From assembly GCF_036788415.1 (NCBI RefSeq), contig NZ_DAIQNN010000006.1, forward strand, positions 1-64,000: DNA of 64,000 nucleotides, written 5' to 3'. The DNA comes from Rubrimonas sp036788415 (lineage in GTDB: Bacteria > Pseudomonadota > Alphaproteobacteria > Rhodobacterales > Rhodobacteraceae). Positions 23,252 to 33,218 of this stretch are shown piece by piece (the first letter of the stretch is position 1; every line of letters begins with the position of its first letter). The position numbers and the translations under genes are program-made. Under the pieces are notes generated by a model that worked only from the letters and a program-made list of their open reading frames with translations, did not search any database and was not told where the DNA came from.

Positions 23252-24313
23252 TCATTTCTCCTTGGCGATGCGGCTGGTGTTGACGCGCGAGGCGACCGAC
23301 GCCGCAGCGCCCACGGCGACGCCGGCGGCCGCGGCCGCGACGATCCCCGCGGCCGAGCCCCAGCGGCCCGCCGACAGCGGCGTGTAGAAGCTGTCCTTGT
23401 CCCAGAAATTCGGCTCGGAGCAGCCGAGGCAGGGATGGCCGGACTGGATCGGGAAGGTGAACCCCTCGTTCCACTTGATCGTGGCGCAGGAGTTGTAGGT
23501 GATCGGCCCCTTGCAGCCGAGTTCGATCAGGCACCAGCCGGCGCGCGCGCCCTCGTCGTCGAAGGAGCGGGCGAACTTGCCCTGATCGTAGAACGGGCGG
23601 CGGTAGCAACGGTCGTGCACCGTCTCGGCGAAGAAGGCTTTCGGGCGCTTGAGGTGATCGACTTCCGGCAGTTCCCCGAAGGTCAGGAAGCTCGTCAGCA
23701 CGCCGGCGATCACTTCGGGCATCGGCGGGCAGCCGGGCACGTTGATGACGGGGCGGTTGGTCACGATCTGGTCGGCCCCGACCGCGCCGGTCGGGTTGGG
23801 ATGGGCCGCGCCGACGCCGCCGAAGCAGGCGCAGGTGCCGATCGACACGATCGCCGCCGCCCCCGCCGCCGCCTCCTTGAGGATCTCGACATTGGTGTGG
23901 CCATTGATCGTGGAGTAGACGCCGTCATTGGCCAGCGGAATCGAGCCGTCGACCACGACGATGTACTTGCCGAAATTCTCCTTCATCGCGACTTGCAGCG
24001 CTTCTTCGGCCTGATGGCCGGCGGCCGCCTGCAGCGCCTCCTGATAGTCGAGCGAGATCACGTCGAAGAGCAGCGACTCCAGCGTCGGCGCGTGGCTGCG
24101 GGTCAGCGACTCGATGCAGCCCGTGCATTCCTGGAAAGACAGCCAGATCACCGACTGGCGGCGCGAGGCGGCGACGTTCTGCGCCATCGTCGGCACGACG
24201 CTGGCCGGCAGCGCCATGGCGGCGGCGATGCCCGAACAGTATTTCAGAAGCGCCCGGCGGCTGATGCCGCGTTCGCGCAGGGCTTCTCCGATAGTGCCGG
24301 GTTCGTCGCGCAT
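23252..24313 (-). CDS. hynS: [NiFe]-hydrogenase small subunit with Tat signal and C-terminal anchor
   Basis: 353 residues. A twin-arginine signal (SRRALLK, Arg19-Arg20, then a hydrophobic stretch to about residue 44) carries the assembled enzyme across the membrane. Cluster ligands: proximal Cys63, Cys66, Cys161, Cys195; distal His233, Cys236, Cys261, Cys267; medial Cys276, Cys295, Cys298. The proximal motif is ECTGC, the standard four-cysteine form, not the six-cysteine O2-tolerant form. There is an extra Cys163 in GTCACFGG. Residues ~319-340 form a small-residue membrane helix. The start follows AAGGAGG by 8 nt; an upstream in-frame extension is a read-through of the hupH region. Confidence 0.94.
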   Translation of the reverse strand: MRDEPGTIGEALRERGISRRALLKYCSGIAAAMALPASVVPTMAQNVAASRRQSVIWLSFQECTGCIESLTRSHAPTLESLLFDVISLDYQEALQAAAGHQAEEALQVAMKENFGKYIVVVDGSIPLANDGVYSTINGHTNVEILKEAAAGAAAIVSIGTCACFGGVGAAHPNPTGAVGADQIVTNRPVINVPGCPPMPEVIAGVLTSFLTFGELPEVDHLKRPKAFFAETVHDRCYRRPFYDQGKFARSFDDEGARAGWCLIELGCKGPITYNSCATIKWNEGFTFPIQSGHPCLGCSEPNFWDKDSFYTPLSAGRWGSAAGIVAAAAAGVAVGAAASVASRVNTSRIAKEK

Positions 24314-24363
24314 GCGGCGGTCCTCCTTGCAGCGGGGCCGCGCCGCGACCCCTGTGAACGCGC

Positions 24364-24846
24364 TTACGGCTGGCCTGCGGCGCGCGCCGCCAGTCGCTGC
24401 GCCAGGGCCTCGGCCCCGGCGCGGATGTCGCCCATGTCGGCGGCGAGGATGAGCGGCGCTGTCGCGATCTCGATCTCCTCGGCCAGCACGGCGCCTTCGG
24501 GATTGCAGTTCTTCACCCACCACACGCCGGAGACGGAGGTCTCCTGCGCCTCGACGAGCCCGCCGACGCGCACTTCGACACGGGCCTCGCCCGTCCCCAG
24601 AGCGGCGCGCAACGCGTGGTAGTCCTCGGGGCCGATGGGCAGCCCGCGCAGCGTGACGATGCGGCGGTCGTCCTCGCCCGCCGCGACCGCGCGCAGATGC
24701 TCCAGAACCTCGGCCAGGACGGCGTCGACCATCGGCCCGCCCGCGATCGGCTCGGGCGAGGCGACCGGATCGTCGGCGCCCGACAAGCCCTCCAGCGCGC
24801 GCGCGACGGCCTGGAAATCATGCGTGTGCGTCGGCTTTGCGCTCAC
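24364..24846 (-). CDS. hydrogenase expression/formation protein, HupH C-terminal domain type
   Basis: 160 residues, much shorter than full HupH (about 280), corresponding to the HupH C-terminal domain. Recognisable strings are TLRGLPIGPEDYHALRAALG and SGVWWVKNCNPEG near residues 66-120, where the Trp-Trp and NCNPEG recall the family. HupH-like proteins help assemble or deliver Fe-S clusters to the small subunit. The GTG start lies about 10 nt after GGAGG and overlaps the hynD stop (GTGA). An in-frame GTG three codons upstream sits too close to GGAGG. It is encoded 50 nt ahead of hynS. Confidence 0.75.
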   Translation of the reverse strand: MSAKPTHTHDFQAVARALEGLSGADDPVASPEPIAGGPMVDAVLAEVLEHLRAVAAGEDDRRIVTLRGLPIGPEDYHALRAALGTGEARVEVRVGGLVEAQETSVSGVWWVKNCNPEGAVLAEEIEIATAPLILAADMGDIRAGAEALAQRLAARAAGQP

Positions 24847-25334
24847 AGACCCCACGCCTCCAGCTTCGCCCGCGCCAGCGCCGCCATGCGCGGCAGTGCG
24901 GCTGAAACGGCTTCTGTCGGCGTCATGCCCCAGTCGAGCGAGCCCGGCTGCACCCCCACCAGCGCGCGCCGCTGCGGCAGCCGGTCCTGGATGCGGGCCA
25001 TCCCGAGCACTTCCATAAGGCTGACTTCATGCACCGAGGTCTTGGGGCCGGTGGTCAGAAAGGCGTCCATCTCGGCGCCTTCGAACACGCGCAGCGTTCC
25101 GGGCTCCGCGTGCAGCTGGGCCGTGTCGAGCACCAGCAGCGCGTCGCAATCGGCGATCGGCCCGGCGAGGGTGAAGGAGAGCGTGCCGCCGTCGAGGAAG
25201 CTCAGGCCGGGGCGCGCGCCCATCGCCGCTTCGAGCGCGCGCAGCGCGTGCACGCCCGCGCCTTCGTCGCTCAGCAGGGTGTTCCCGATCCCGAGGACCA
25301 GCGCGCCCCCAGCATGCTCCAGATCACCGTCCAA
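24843..25334 (-). CDS. hynD: hydrogenase maturation endopeptidase
   Basis: 163 residues starting with the family signature GIGNTLLSDEGAGVHAL, in which the acidic residue of DEG binds nickel. DGGTLSFTLAGPI and LVLDTAQL follow, and HEVSLMEVLG carries the second metal ligand region. HyaD/HoxM-type proteases check nickel insertion and then cut the large-subunit tail after His. The predicted substrate is the 15-residue HynL tail encoded in the same operon. The start is a TTG codon about 5 nt after GGGAGA; no in-frame ATG or GTG lies ahead of the signature. First gene of the hydrogenase operon. Confidence 0.88.
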   Translation of the reverse strand: MDGDLEHAGGALVLGIGNTLLSDEGAGVHALRALEAAMGARPGLSFLDGGTLSFTLAGPIADCDALLVLDTAQLHAEPGTLRVFEGAEMDAFLTTGPKTSVHEVSLMEVLGMARIQDRLPQRRALVGVQPGSLDWGMTPTEAVSAALPRMAALARAKLEAWGL

Positions 25335-25425
25335 CGCCGTCTCCCTGTCCCTACGATCCTCGCCTCACCTGGGCCGGGGGTCCGCCGGGATCGTCGGAAA
25401 CTGGATCAGATCGGCGTCTTTCCCC

Positions 25426-25439
25426 TTGACCAGTGTCAA
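25426..25439 (-). promoter_or_regulatory. CRP/FNR-family (FnrL/FixK-type) site upstream of the hydrogenase operon
   Basis: TTGAC-CAGT-GTCAA is a perfect 5-bp inverted repeat with a 4-nt spacer, matching the TTG-N8-CAA core of FNR/FixK boxes. Its centre is about 98 nt ahead of the hynD TTG start. With a class II position (-41.5) the start of transcription would lie near 25391; the -10 there is poor (CAGTTT). Confidence 0.55.
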
Positions 25440-25498
25440 CTTTTAAAGCGCGCTCAGTCGATTATTCCACTCGTGCGACGAAAGTTCTGGTGCACAGT

Positions 25499-25513
25499 CG
25501 CTTAACTTAAGCG
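25499..25513. other. 15-nt palindrome at the end of the succinate/fumarate operon
   Basis: CGCTTAA-C-TTAAGCG is a perfect inverted repeat that covers the sdhB stop codon and runs into the spacer before hynD. It is too tight to fold as an RNA hairpin, so a protein-binding site or chance are the options. Confidence 0.3.
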
Positions 25514-26268
25514 CTCATGCCAAGTAGTCGCTTCGCCGCAGCGCGCGCATAGTCTCTGTTCAACAACGCAATGAAGTCGAGGGAGACGCCCTTGGGGCAG
25601 ACCGCCTCGCATTCTCCATGGTTCGAGCAGGCGCCGAAGCCCGTCGCGTCCATCGCGTCGACCATCGCCAGCGTGCGGCGGTCGCGCTCGGGCTGGCCTT
25701 GCGGCAGCATGTTGAGCTGCGCGACCTTGGCGGCGAGAAACAGCATCGCCGAGCCGTTCGGGCAAGCCGCGACGCAGGCCCCGCAGCCGATGCACATCGC
25801 CGCCTCCATCGCGCGGTCGGCGGTCTCGTGGGAGATCGGGATGGCGTTGGCGTCCGGGGCCTGGCCGGGTCGGACGCTGACATAGCCGCCGGCCTGCTGG
25901 ATCTTCTCCAGCCCCGAGCGGTCCACCGCCAGATCGCGCAGCGGCGGGAAAGGGCCGGCGCGGAAGGGCTCGATGGTGATCGTCTCGCCGTCCTGATAGC
26001 GGTACATGTGGATCTGGCAGGCGGTCAGCCCGCCATGTCCGCCATGCGGCGCCCCGTTGACCGTCAGCGAGCACATGCCGCAGATGCCCTCGCGGCAGTC
26101 ATGGTCGAAGACGATCGCCGGCTCGCCCTTGGCGACCAGCTTCTCGTTGAGCAGATCGAGCAGCTCGAGCAGCGACACGCTCGCGGCGACGTCGCGCATC
26201 TTGTAGTCGACGAAACGGCCGCGATCCTCGGCGTCGCGCTGACGCCAGATGCGCAGGGTGAAGTTCAT
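25507..26268 (-). CDS. sdhB: succinate dehydrogenase/fumarate reductase iron-sulfur subunit
   Basis: 253 residues with the three cluster motifs in order: [2Fe-2S] CREGICGMC (about 59-67) plus a downstream Cys, [4Fe-4S] CIGCGACVAACP (about 160-171), and [3Fe-4S] CSNHGECEAVCP (about 211-222). It carries electrons between the flavin of SdhA and the heme b of SdhC. The spacing and the GLTACQIHMYRYQDGETI region resemble the type B/b558-linked enzymes rather than the usual mitochondrial-type SdhB. The ATG follows AGAGG. Last gene of the sdhC-sdhA-sdhB unit, 13 nt after sdhA. Confidence 0.92.
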   Translation of the reverse strand: MNFTLRIWRQRDAEDRGRFVDYKMRDVAASVSLLELLDLLNEKLVAKGEPAIVFDHDCREGICGMCSLTVNGAPHGGHGGLTACQIHMYRYQDGETITIEPFRAGPFPPLRDLAVDRSGLEKIQQAGGYVSVRPGQAPDANAIPISHETADRAMEAAMCIGCGACVAACPNGSAMLFLAAKVAQLNMLPQGQPERDRRTLAMVDAMDATGFGACSNHGECEAVCPKGVSLDFIALLNRDYARAAAKRLLGMSA

Positions 26269-26281
26269 CGCGCCTCTCCGG

Positions 26282-28243
<1,962 letters not shown>

Positions 28244-28248
28244 GGGTC

Positions 28249-29010
28249 TCACGCTCCGTTCAGATGATGGAGAAACGACGACTTGTCGAAGATCGGAACG
28301 CCCAGCCAGGCGTCGAGCAGCACCGCGAAGGGGATCGAGGACAGGCCGATGAACACGAACCAGCCATAGAGCGAGGCGATGCGCTCGAGCCGCGCGCGCC
28401 AGACCGCGTTGCGCCAGCCGATGCTCTGGAACACGCTGGCCACGCCATGCGCCAGATGGCCCGACAGCAGCCACATCGCGGCGATGTAGAACAGCGAGAT
28501 GAAGACGTTGCTGAAGCCGATATAGGTCATCGCATAGACGTTCATCACCGGATGGGTGACGCCGCGCAGCGTGTAGTCCTGCAGCATCGAGAAGTCCTGC
28601 ACCGAACGCGTCGTCAGATGCAGGATGTGGAAGACGATGAAGAGCAGGATCACACCGCCGCTGATCATCATGCCCCGGCTCGCGCTGGTGGCGGCGAGGT
28701 AGCGCTCGCCGAGATAGCCGCGCGCCTTCACCTTGGAGTTTTCCCCGTTCAGCGCGCCGGCGAAGCCCGCATGGACGAGGAACGCGCTCAGCACCAGAGC
28801 GCGCACCACCCAGATCAGCCCGAAGGGCAGCGACTGGAGGTGATGGGCGTAGGTGTTGATCGCGCCAGGGCCTATGAAGATCGTGAGATTGCCGACCGTG
28901 TGGCCGAGCGCGAAGATCGCAAGGAACGCGGCGGAGCCCGCCACGAGGAATTTGCGCCCGATCGAGGACCGGAAGAGATATCGCCAGGGAAGCGGTCGAG
29001 CTGCCTGCAC
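28249..29010 (-). CDS. sdhC: succinate dehydrogenase/fumarate reductase cytochrome b558 subunit
   Basis: 253 residues, five membrane helices, single large anchor subunit as in type B enzymes. The start of the first helix, SSIGRKFLVAGSAAFLAIFALGH, and the following GNLTIFIGPGAINTYAHHL are characteristic of the b558 family. Histidines in GHT, AYAHH, VHAG, FHILH and SGHLAHG are candidates for two hemes b and quinone contact. No separate SdhD exists. The GTG start was chosen for GAGGA 7 nt upstream; an in-frame ATG at 29058 would add 16 polar residues but lacks a ribosome site. First gene of the operon, behind an FNR-like site. Confidence 0.88.
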   Translation of the reverse strand: MQAARPLPWRYLFRSSIGRKFLVAGSAAFLAIFALGHTVGNLTIFIGPGAINTYAHHLQSLPFGLIWVVRALVLSAFLVHAGFAGALNGENSKVKARGYLGERYLAATSASRGMMISGGVILLFIVFHILHLTTRSVQDFSMLQDYTLRGVTHPVMNVYAMTYIGFSNVFISLFYIAAMWLLSGHLAHGVASVFQSIGWRNAVWRARLERIASLYGWFVFIGLSSIPFAVLLDAWLGVPIFDKSSFLHHLNGA

Positions 29011-29100
29011 CGTGTCATCCTCGGCGCGTCGAGACCGCGCCGCCTCTGTCAGAACCATCGATGTGATGAGCGCCCGAGCCTCGCCCCGCGCGCAAGTCCG

Positions 29101-29143
29101 ACCATAGGACCGGTGGCGCGTGCGAACGGTTGCGCCATATCAA
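29101..29143 (-). promoter_or_regulatory. FNR-type class II promoter candidate for sdhCAB
   Basis: On the minus strand, TTGAT-ATGG-CGCAA (29130-29143) fits TTG-N8-CAA: the first half-site is a perfect FNR half, the second is imperfect. Downstream at 29101-29106 is TATGGT (four of six -10 positions). This puts the box centre about 42.5 nt before the predicted start, close to the -41.5 of class II FNR activation. Confidence 0.5.
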
Positions 29144-29154
29144 GCGAAGGCTTT

Positions 29155-29203
29155 GCGGCGCCGCGGCATATCGTCGGCAGGCCGGGGCGCAGCGCGGCGC
29201 CGC
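29155..29203 (-). repeat. GC-rich inverted repeat after the TRAP transporter
   Basis: Perfect 11-bp arms (GCGGCGCCGCG/CGCGGCGCCGC) with a 27-nt loop, starting 2 nt past the permease stop. There is no T-run, so it could be a rho-dependent stop or mRNA 3' hairpin. It lies between the permease gene and the sdh promoter. Confidence 0.4.
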
Positions 29204-29204
29204 C

Positions 29205-31157
29205 TCAGCGCGAGCGCGCCGCGGCCCGCGCAGGCGTCGGCGTCCCCCGACCCGGCTCGGCGCGCGCAAGATGCGCCATCAGCGCCAGACCGCCGATCAG
29301 CGCCGCGATCAGCACGCCGTCCGGCGCGCCCGCGCCGAAGGCGGCGAGGTTGGCCGCAGCGAGCGCCAGCGCCAGCAGCCGCACGCCCTGGCTCAGCGGG
29401 CGCGCGACATGGCCGATCGACGCCGCCGTGATCAGCGCGACGGCGAGCAGCGCGCGCAGCAGCGCCAGCGCCGCCGCCGCCGGATCCGTCCCGACGCCCA
29501 GCAGCATGTCGGGCTGATTGGCGAAGGCGATGGGGATGACGTAGAAGCCCGCCCCCAGCCGCAGCGCCGCGAAGGAGGTCCGCCAGGGGTCCGCCTTCGC
29601 CACAGCCGCCGCCGCGAAGCTCGCGATGGCCACGGGCGGGGTGATCATCGAAAGCATCCCGAAATAGAAGACGAACATGTGCGCCGCCATCGGGGGCGCA
29701 CCCATCTGCGCCATCGCCGGCGCGGCCAGCGCGGCGAGCAGGATGTAGACGCCGACGGTCGGCATCCCCAGGCCCAGCAGAAGGCACAGCCCCGCCGTCA
29801 TCGCCAGCAGCAGCGCCATGCTGCCGCCCGCCGCCGCCAGCATCTGCAAGGTGATGGCGAAGGAGATACCGGTCAGGTTCAGCACGCCGATGATCAGTCC
29901 CGCCGCCGCCGCCAGCACCACGATGTCGGCGACCTGCTCCATCGCGTCGAGCAGCCGGCGCCCACTTTCGCGCAGCCGCGCCAGCGCGCCGGGACCGGGC
30001 AGGCCGACATGCAATGCGATCAGGACGGCGGTCGCGAGCAGCCCCGCCTGCTGCGGCGAGCGCCCCTCGACGAAGAGCAGCCAGATCAGCGCGGCGACCG
30101 CCAGCAGATGGCGCCAGGGCGCGGCATTCTCGCCCTCCACGGTTCGCGCAGCCGCGCGCGCGCGCAGCTGCGCGGCGTCGTCCTCCGGCGCGCGCCGGCG
30201 CGCCTCGAAATCGACCGCGAAAAGCAACGCCGCGTAGAAGAGCAGCCCCGGCCCCAGAGCGGCCAGCGCGACCTCGGCGTAGGGGACTTCCAGAAGCTCC
30301 GCCATGAGGAAGGCCGAGGCCCCCATGATCGGCGGCATCAGCTGGCCGCCGGTGGAGGCCACCGCCTCGATCCCCGCCGCAACTTCGCGCCGATACCCCG
30401 CGCGCCGCATCATCGGGATGGTGACTGCGCCCACAGCCGCCACATTGGCGACCGCGCTGCCCGACACCGCCCCGAACAGCCCCGAGCCCAGCACCGCAAC
30501 CTTCGCCGCCCCGCCGCGCATCCCGCCGACGAGCCTCGAGACCGCCTCGGTCGCCGCGCGGGCGCCGCCGAAGGCGTTGAGCAGCGCGCCGAAGGCGATG
30601 AAGGGGGCGATGGTCGTCACCGCGATGTCGAGCATCTTCGAGAATAGCGCGTTGGAGTCGAACGCCAGATACACGCCCAGCCGCTCCGGGCTCACCGGGC
30701 GCGAGGCGTAATCCGCTGGCAGGTGCGGACCGACGAACAGCGCGAAGCCCGCCAGAAGCGCCAGCAGCGCCGGCAGCACCAGCCCGGTGCGCCGCCGCAC
30801 CGCCTCGAGCACGCCCGCGATCATCAGCGCGCCGAGCGCCACCGCCTCCGGGGGCGCGAAGGCGATGTCGAGCTGGATCGCGGGATAGCGCGCCGCGACA
30901 TAGAGGAACGCCGCCAGCACCGAGGCCGCGAACCCCGCGTTGAGCGCCGCCGCCACGCGGCTCCACGGGCGGGCCGGCGGCGTGAGCAGCGCGAGCGCCG
31001 CGCACAGGCCGAGCCCGAAGGCGATCATCTGCTCGGTGTAGAGATGCGCGCCCAGCCGCCCCGGCGCGTCGAGCGCCCAGAGCGTCAGCCCCAACGCGAA
31101 CGCGGCCCGCAGCCCGTCGCGCGCGCGTTCGGCCGCCCAGCGCATTGCGCGCGCCAC
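29205..31157 (-). CDS. TRAP transporter fused permease (4TM-12TM)
   Basis: 650 residues, almost entirely hydrophobic, combining a small DctQ-like N-terminal part with a DctM-like part, as in the fused permeases that work with TAXI receptors. DctM signatures include SGSAVANVAAVGAVTIPMM, IEAVASTGGQLMPPIMGASAFLMAE, and GLGMPTVGVYILLAALAAPA. It takes up an organic acid using the sodium or proton gradient. GTG start after GAGGGG with 9 nt to the receptor gene's stop; an ATG five codons later is a weaker option. A charged loop (VDFEARRRAPEDDAAQLRAR) splits the protein near residue 310. Confidence 0.9.
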   Translation of the reverse strand: MARAMRWAAERARDGLRAAFALGLTLWALDAPGRLGAHLYTEQMIAFGLGLCAALALLTPPARPWSRVAAALNAGFAASVLAAFLYVAARYPAIQLDIAFAPPEAVALGALMIAGVLEAVRRRTGLVLPALLALLAGFALFVGPHLPADYASRPVSPERLGVYLAFDSNALFSKMLDIAVTTIAPFIAFGALLNAFGGARAATEAVSRLVGGMRGGAAKVAVLGSGLFGAVSGSAVANVAAVGAVTIPMMRRAGYRREVAAGIEAVASTGGQLMPPIMGASAFLMAELLEVPYAEVALAALGPGLLFYAALLFAVDFEARRRAPEDDAAQLRARAAARTVEGENAAPWRHLLAVAALIWLLFVEGRSPQQAGLLATAVLIALHVGLPGPGALARLRESGRRLLDAMEQVADIVVLAAAAGLIIGVLNLTGISFAITLQMLAAAGGSMALLLAMTAGLCLLLGLGMPTVGVYILLAALAAPAMAQMGAPPMAAHMFVFYFGMLSMITPPVAIASFAAAAVAKADPWRTSFAALRLGAGFYVIPIAFANQPDMLLGVGTDPAAAALALLRALLAVALITAASIGHVARPLSQGVRLLALALAAANLAAFGAGAPDGVLIAALIGGLALMAHLARAEPGRGTPTPARAAARSR

Positions 31158-31166
31158 CGCCGCCCC

Positions 31167-32096
31167 TCAGCGCGCGCCGAGCGCATCGTGGAACGGCACC
31201 CGCAGCCCCTGCTTCACGAGCGCGTCGGGGTCCAGCCCGCGAAACAGCGGAAAGCCCGCGATCAGCGCCTCGCGATGCGCCGCCAGCCCTTCGACCACGG
31301 CGCGCACCGTCTCCGCCGGCGCGTCGGCGCGGGTGAGCAGCAGATTGTCGAAGGCGAGCACCGGCGTCGGCTGCGCCACCCCGGTCATTCCCGGCGCCGC
31401 GGGCGCGGTCGCGATGTAGCCCTCGGGGAAGATGTCGCGCACCCGCGCGAGCGCCTCCGGACTGTCCTCGATTGCGAGGATGCGCACCGGCGTCGTCGCG
31501 TCGACTTCGGAGACCTTGGCCGCGCCCACGGCGAAGAAGAAGGCGTCGGCGCGCCCGTCGACGAACTGGTCGGCGCCGGCGGCGACCGACGGGGTCGGCG
31601 CCGGGCGCACGTCGTCGAGCGTGACGCCGCCCGCGGCCAGCGCCGCCTTCAGAAGCGTGTCGACAGACCCCATCGCCGAGAAGCCCGACGTCACGCGCCG
31701 TTCGCGCAACTCCGCGACCGTCGAGATGCCGTCGGCGGCGCGGGCGAACAGCGCGACGCGCAGCGGATAGAGCACGGCGGCGACGCGGAGGTTCTCGAGC
31801 CGGCGCCCTGCGAACATGCCGAGCCCCTCATAGGCTTCGGCGGCTTCGAGCGCGTTGGCGATGGCGAAGTCGAGCTCGCCGGAATTGAGCAGCGGCAACA
31901 GCGTCGACTCGCCGGAATTGGGCTGGACGCGGGCCTGGAGCGCGAGCCTCTCGTTCATCATCTGGGCGATCACCGAGCCGGTGGTGTAGCTGAGCGTGCC
32001 CTGCGACATCGTCCCCACGCCGATCACGCCCTGCGCCGCCGCCGGCCCCGCCAGCGCAAGCAGCGCCGCGACCGCAATGCCGAAAATCCGCTTCAC
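31167..32096 (-). CDS. TAXI family TRAP transporter solute-binding protein
   Basis: 309 residues with a signal peptide (KRIFGIAVAALLALAGPAAA, cleavage after ~22). The mature start IGVGTMSQGTLSYTTGSVIAQMM and the segment PNSGESTLLPLLNSGELDFAI belong to the TAXI (TRAP-associated extracytoplasmic immunogenic) family, which uses a fused permease such as the one encoded next. Ligands of characterised members include glutamate, glutamine and 2-oxoglutarate; here it is unknown. GTG start 5 nt after GGAGG. Confidence 0.88.
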   Translation of the reverse strand: MKRIFGIAVAALLALAGPAAAQGVIGVGTMSQGTLSYTTGSVIAQMMNERLALQARVQPNSGESTLLPLLNSGELDFAIANALEAAEAYEGLGMFAGRRLENLRVAAVLYPLRVALFARAADGISTVAELRERRVTSGFSAMGSVDTLLKAALAAGGVTLDDVRPAPTPSVAAGADQFVDGRADAFFFAVGAAKVSEVDATTPVRILAIEDSPEALARVRDIFPEGYIATAPAAPGMTGVAQPTPVLAFDNLLLTRADAPAETVRAVVEGLAAHREALIAGFPLFRGLDPDALVKQGLRVPFHDALGAR

Positions 32097-32212
32097 CCGA
32101 GCCTCCGCCCATTTCCCGCGCACGCCGGGGGCCGAGCCCGCGACGATCCCGCACGGCACCCTATCCGAGCGGGTCGGACCATCGCCACAACGCGATGGCG
32201 CCGACACTGCGC

Positions 32213-32231
32213 GGCGCTGCGCCGCAGCGCC
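32213..32231 (-). terminator. hairpin after the methyltransferase gene
   Basis: A 19-nt perfect inverted repeat (GGCGCTGCG-C-CGCAGCGCC) sits 2 nt beyond the methyltransferase stop. It can fold as a 7-bp stem with a 5-nt loop. No T-run follows, so terminator function is tentative. Confidence 0.35.
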
Positions 32232-32233
32232 CC

Positions 32234-33073
32234 TCACCTCCGCTCCAGCCACAGGCTGCTCTCGAAGACGCCCGGCCGCAACGCGCGCGCCGGCAGGGCC
32301 GCCTCGAGGGTCGCGGGCGCCTTCATCCGCGTCGCAGCCCAACGGCAAGAGAACACCGGGCGGAGCGCCCCGCCCAACAGCCAGCCGCCAAGCGCGCACT
32401 GCTCGGCGTAGCCGCGCCATGTCCACTCCGGCGGATAGGGGTCCGGCAGGAACACGTCGTGAATGTGGACGAGGACTCCGGGCTTCAGTACCGGCAGGAC
32501 GCGGTTGAGGATCACATCCACATCGCCATGCGGCAGCAGCAGATGCGAACTGTCGAACACGGCGAAATCGCCCGCCTCAAGCGCCGTGAATTGAGGAAGG
32601 TGCGCAGGCGCGAGCACCTCCGCGCGATGCGCGGCGCCCGGCGGCAGCGGCGCGCGCGGCGCGGGGTCGATGCAGAGGATCCCGGTCGCCAGCCCTTCGT
32701 CGGCGCAGGCGCGGGCGAGAAAGCGGGTGGAATGGCCCGAGCCGACCTCCACGATCCGCCGCGGCCGCCGCGCCCGCGCCAGCGCATAGGCCGCGCCGGC
32801 GTCGAGCCGCGGGAACCATTCCTGATCGATGCGCGGCTGCGGGGCCGGGCCGGTCATCGCCGCCAGCGCCGACGAATGATCCGCTATCAGATCAAGAACA
32901 TGCGCGAAGTCTCTCTCATGCCGCGCGAAGAGGTCGGCGATTGCGGGATACCCCTCGGCGGCCGGATCGGGCGGGCGCGGCACGCTGTCCGCGTAGCGAT
33001 AGGGGATGAACGCGCCGCGCCGGCGCAGCCCCAGCAGCGTCGGCAGACCCATGCGCAGCAGCCGCCAGTCCAT
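32234..33073 (-). CDS. class I SAM-dependent methyltransferase-like protein
   Basis: 279 residues. Motif I of a Rossmann methyltransferase, IVEVGSGHSTRFLA, lies near residues 109-122, followed by LCIDPAPRA (motif II acidic residue), FAVFDSSHLLL and VLVHIHDVFLPDPYP. The HDVF segment and overall layout are those of the Methyltransf_24/cephalosporin hydroxylase-like group that modifies small molecules or sugars. Substrate unknown. The start follows GGAGGGG closely. No biosynthetic partners lie next to it; it is divergent from icd. Confidence 0.7.
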   Translation of the reverse strand: MDWRLLRMGLPTLLGLRRRGAFIPYRYADSVPRPPDPAAEGYPAIADLFARHERDFAHVLDLIADHSSALAAMTGPAPQPRIDQEWFPRLDAGAAYALARARRPRRIVEVGSGHSTRFLARACADEGLATGILCIDPAPRAPLPPGAAHRAEVLAPAHLPQFTALEAGDFAVFDSSHLLLPHGDVDVILNRVLPVLKPGVLVHIHDVFLPDPYPPEWTWRGYAEQCALGGWLLGGALRPVFSCRWAATRMKAPATLEAALPARALRPGVFESSLWLERR

Positions 33074-33218
33074 CGCCCCTCCAGCCCCGCCAAGGGCAAT
33101 TCACATCCCGGCGCACGCGCATTCATGTCGCGGCGCCTCGCCTTGCCGCGCAGCGGCGCCCCCTGTAGCGTCGCGCCGAAATTCCGCAAGCGTCCCCCCC
33201 CGCAGAAAGGCCCCGTCG

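Noticed and set aside
25490..25515. Sigma-54 promoter for the hydrogenase (TGGCAT-N5-CTTAA on the minus strand)
   Set aside because: It lies inside the last codons of sdhB, lacks the TTGC/GC dinucleotide of the -12 element, and is too far from hynD.
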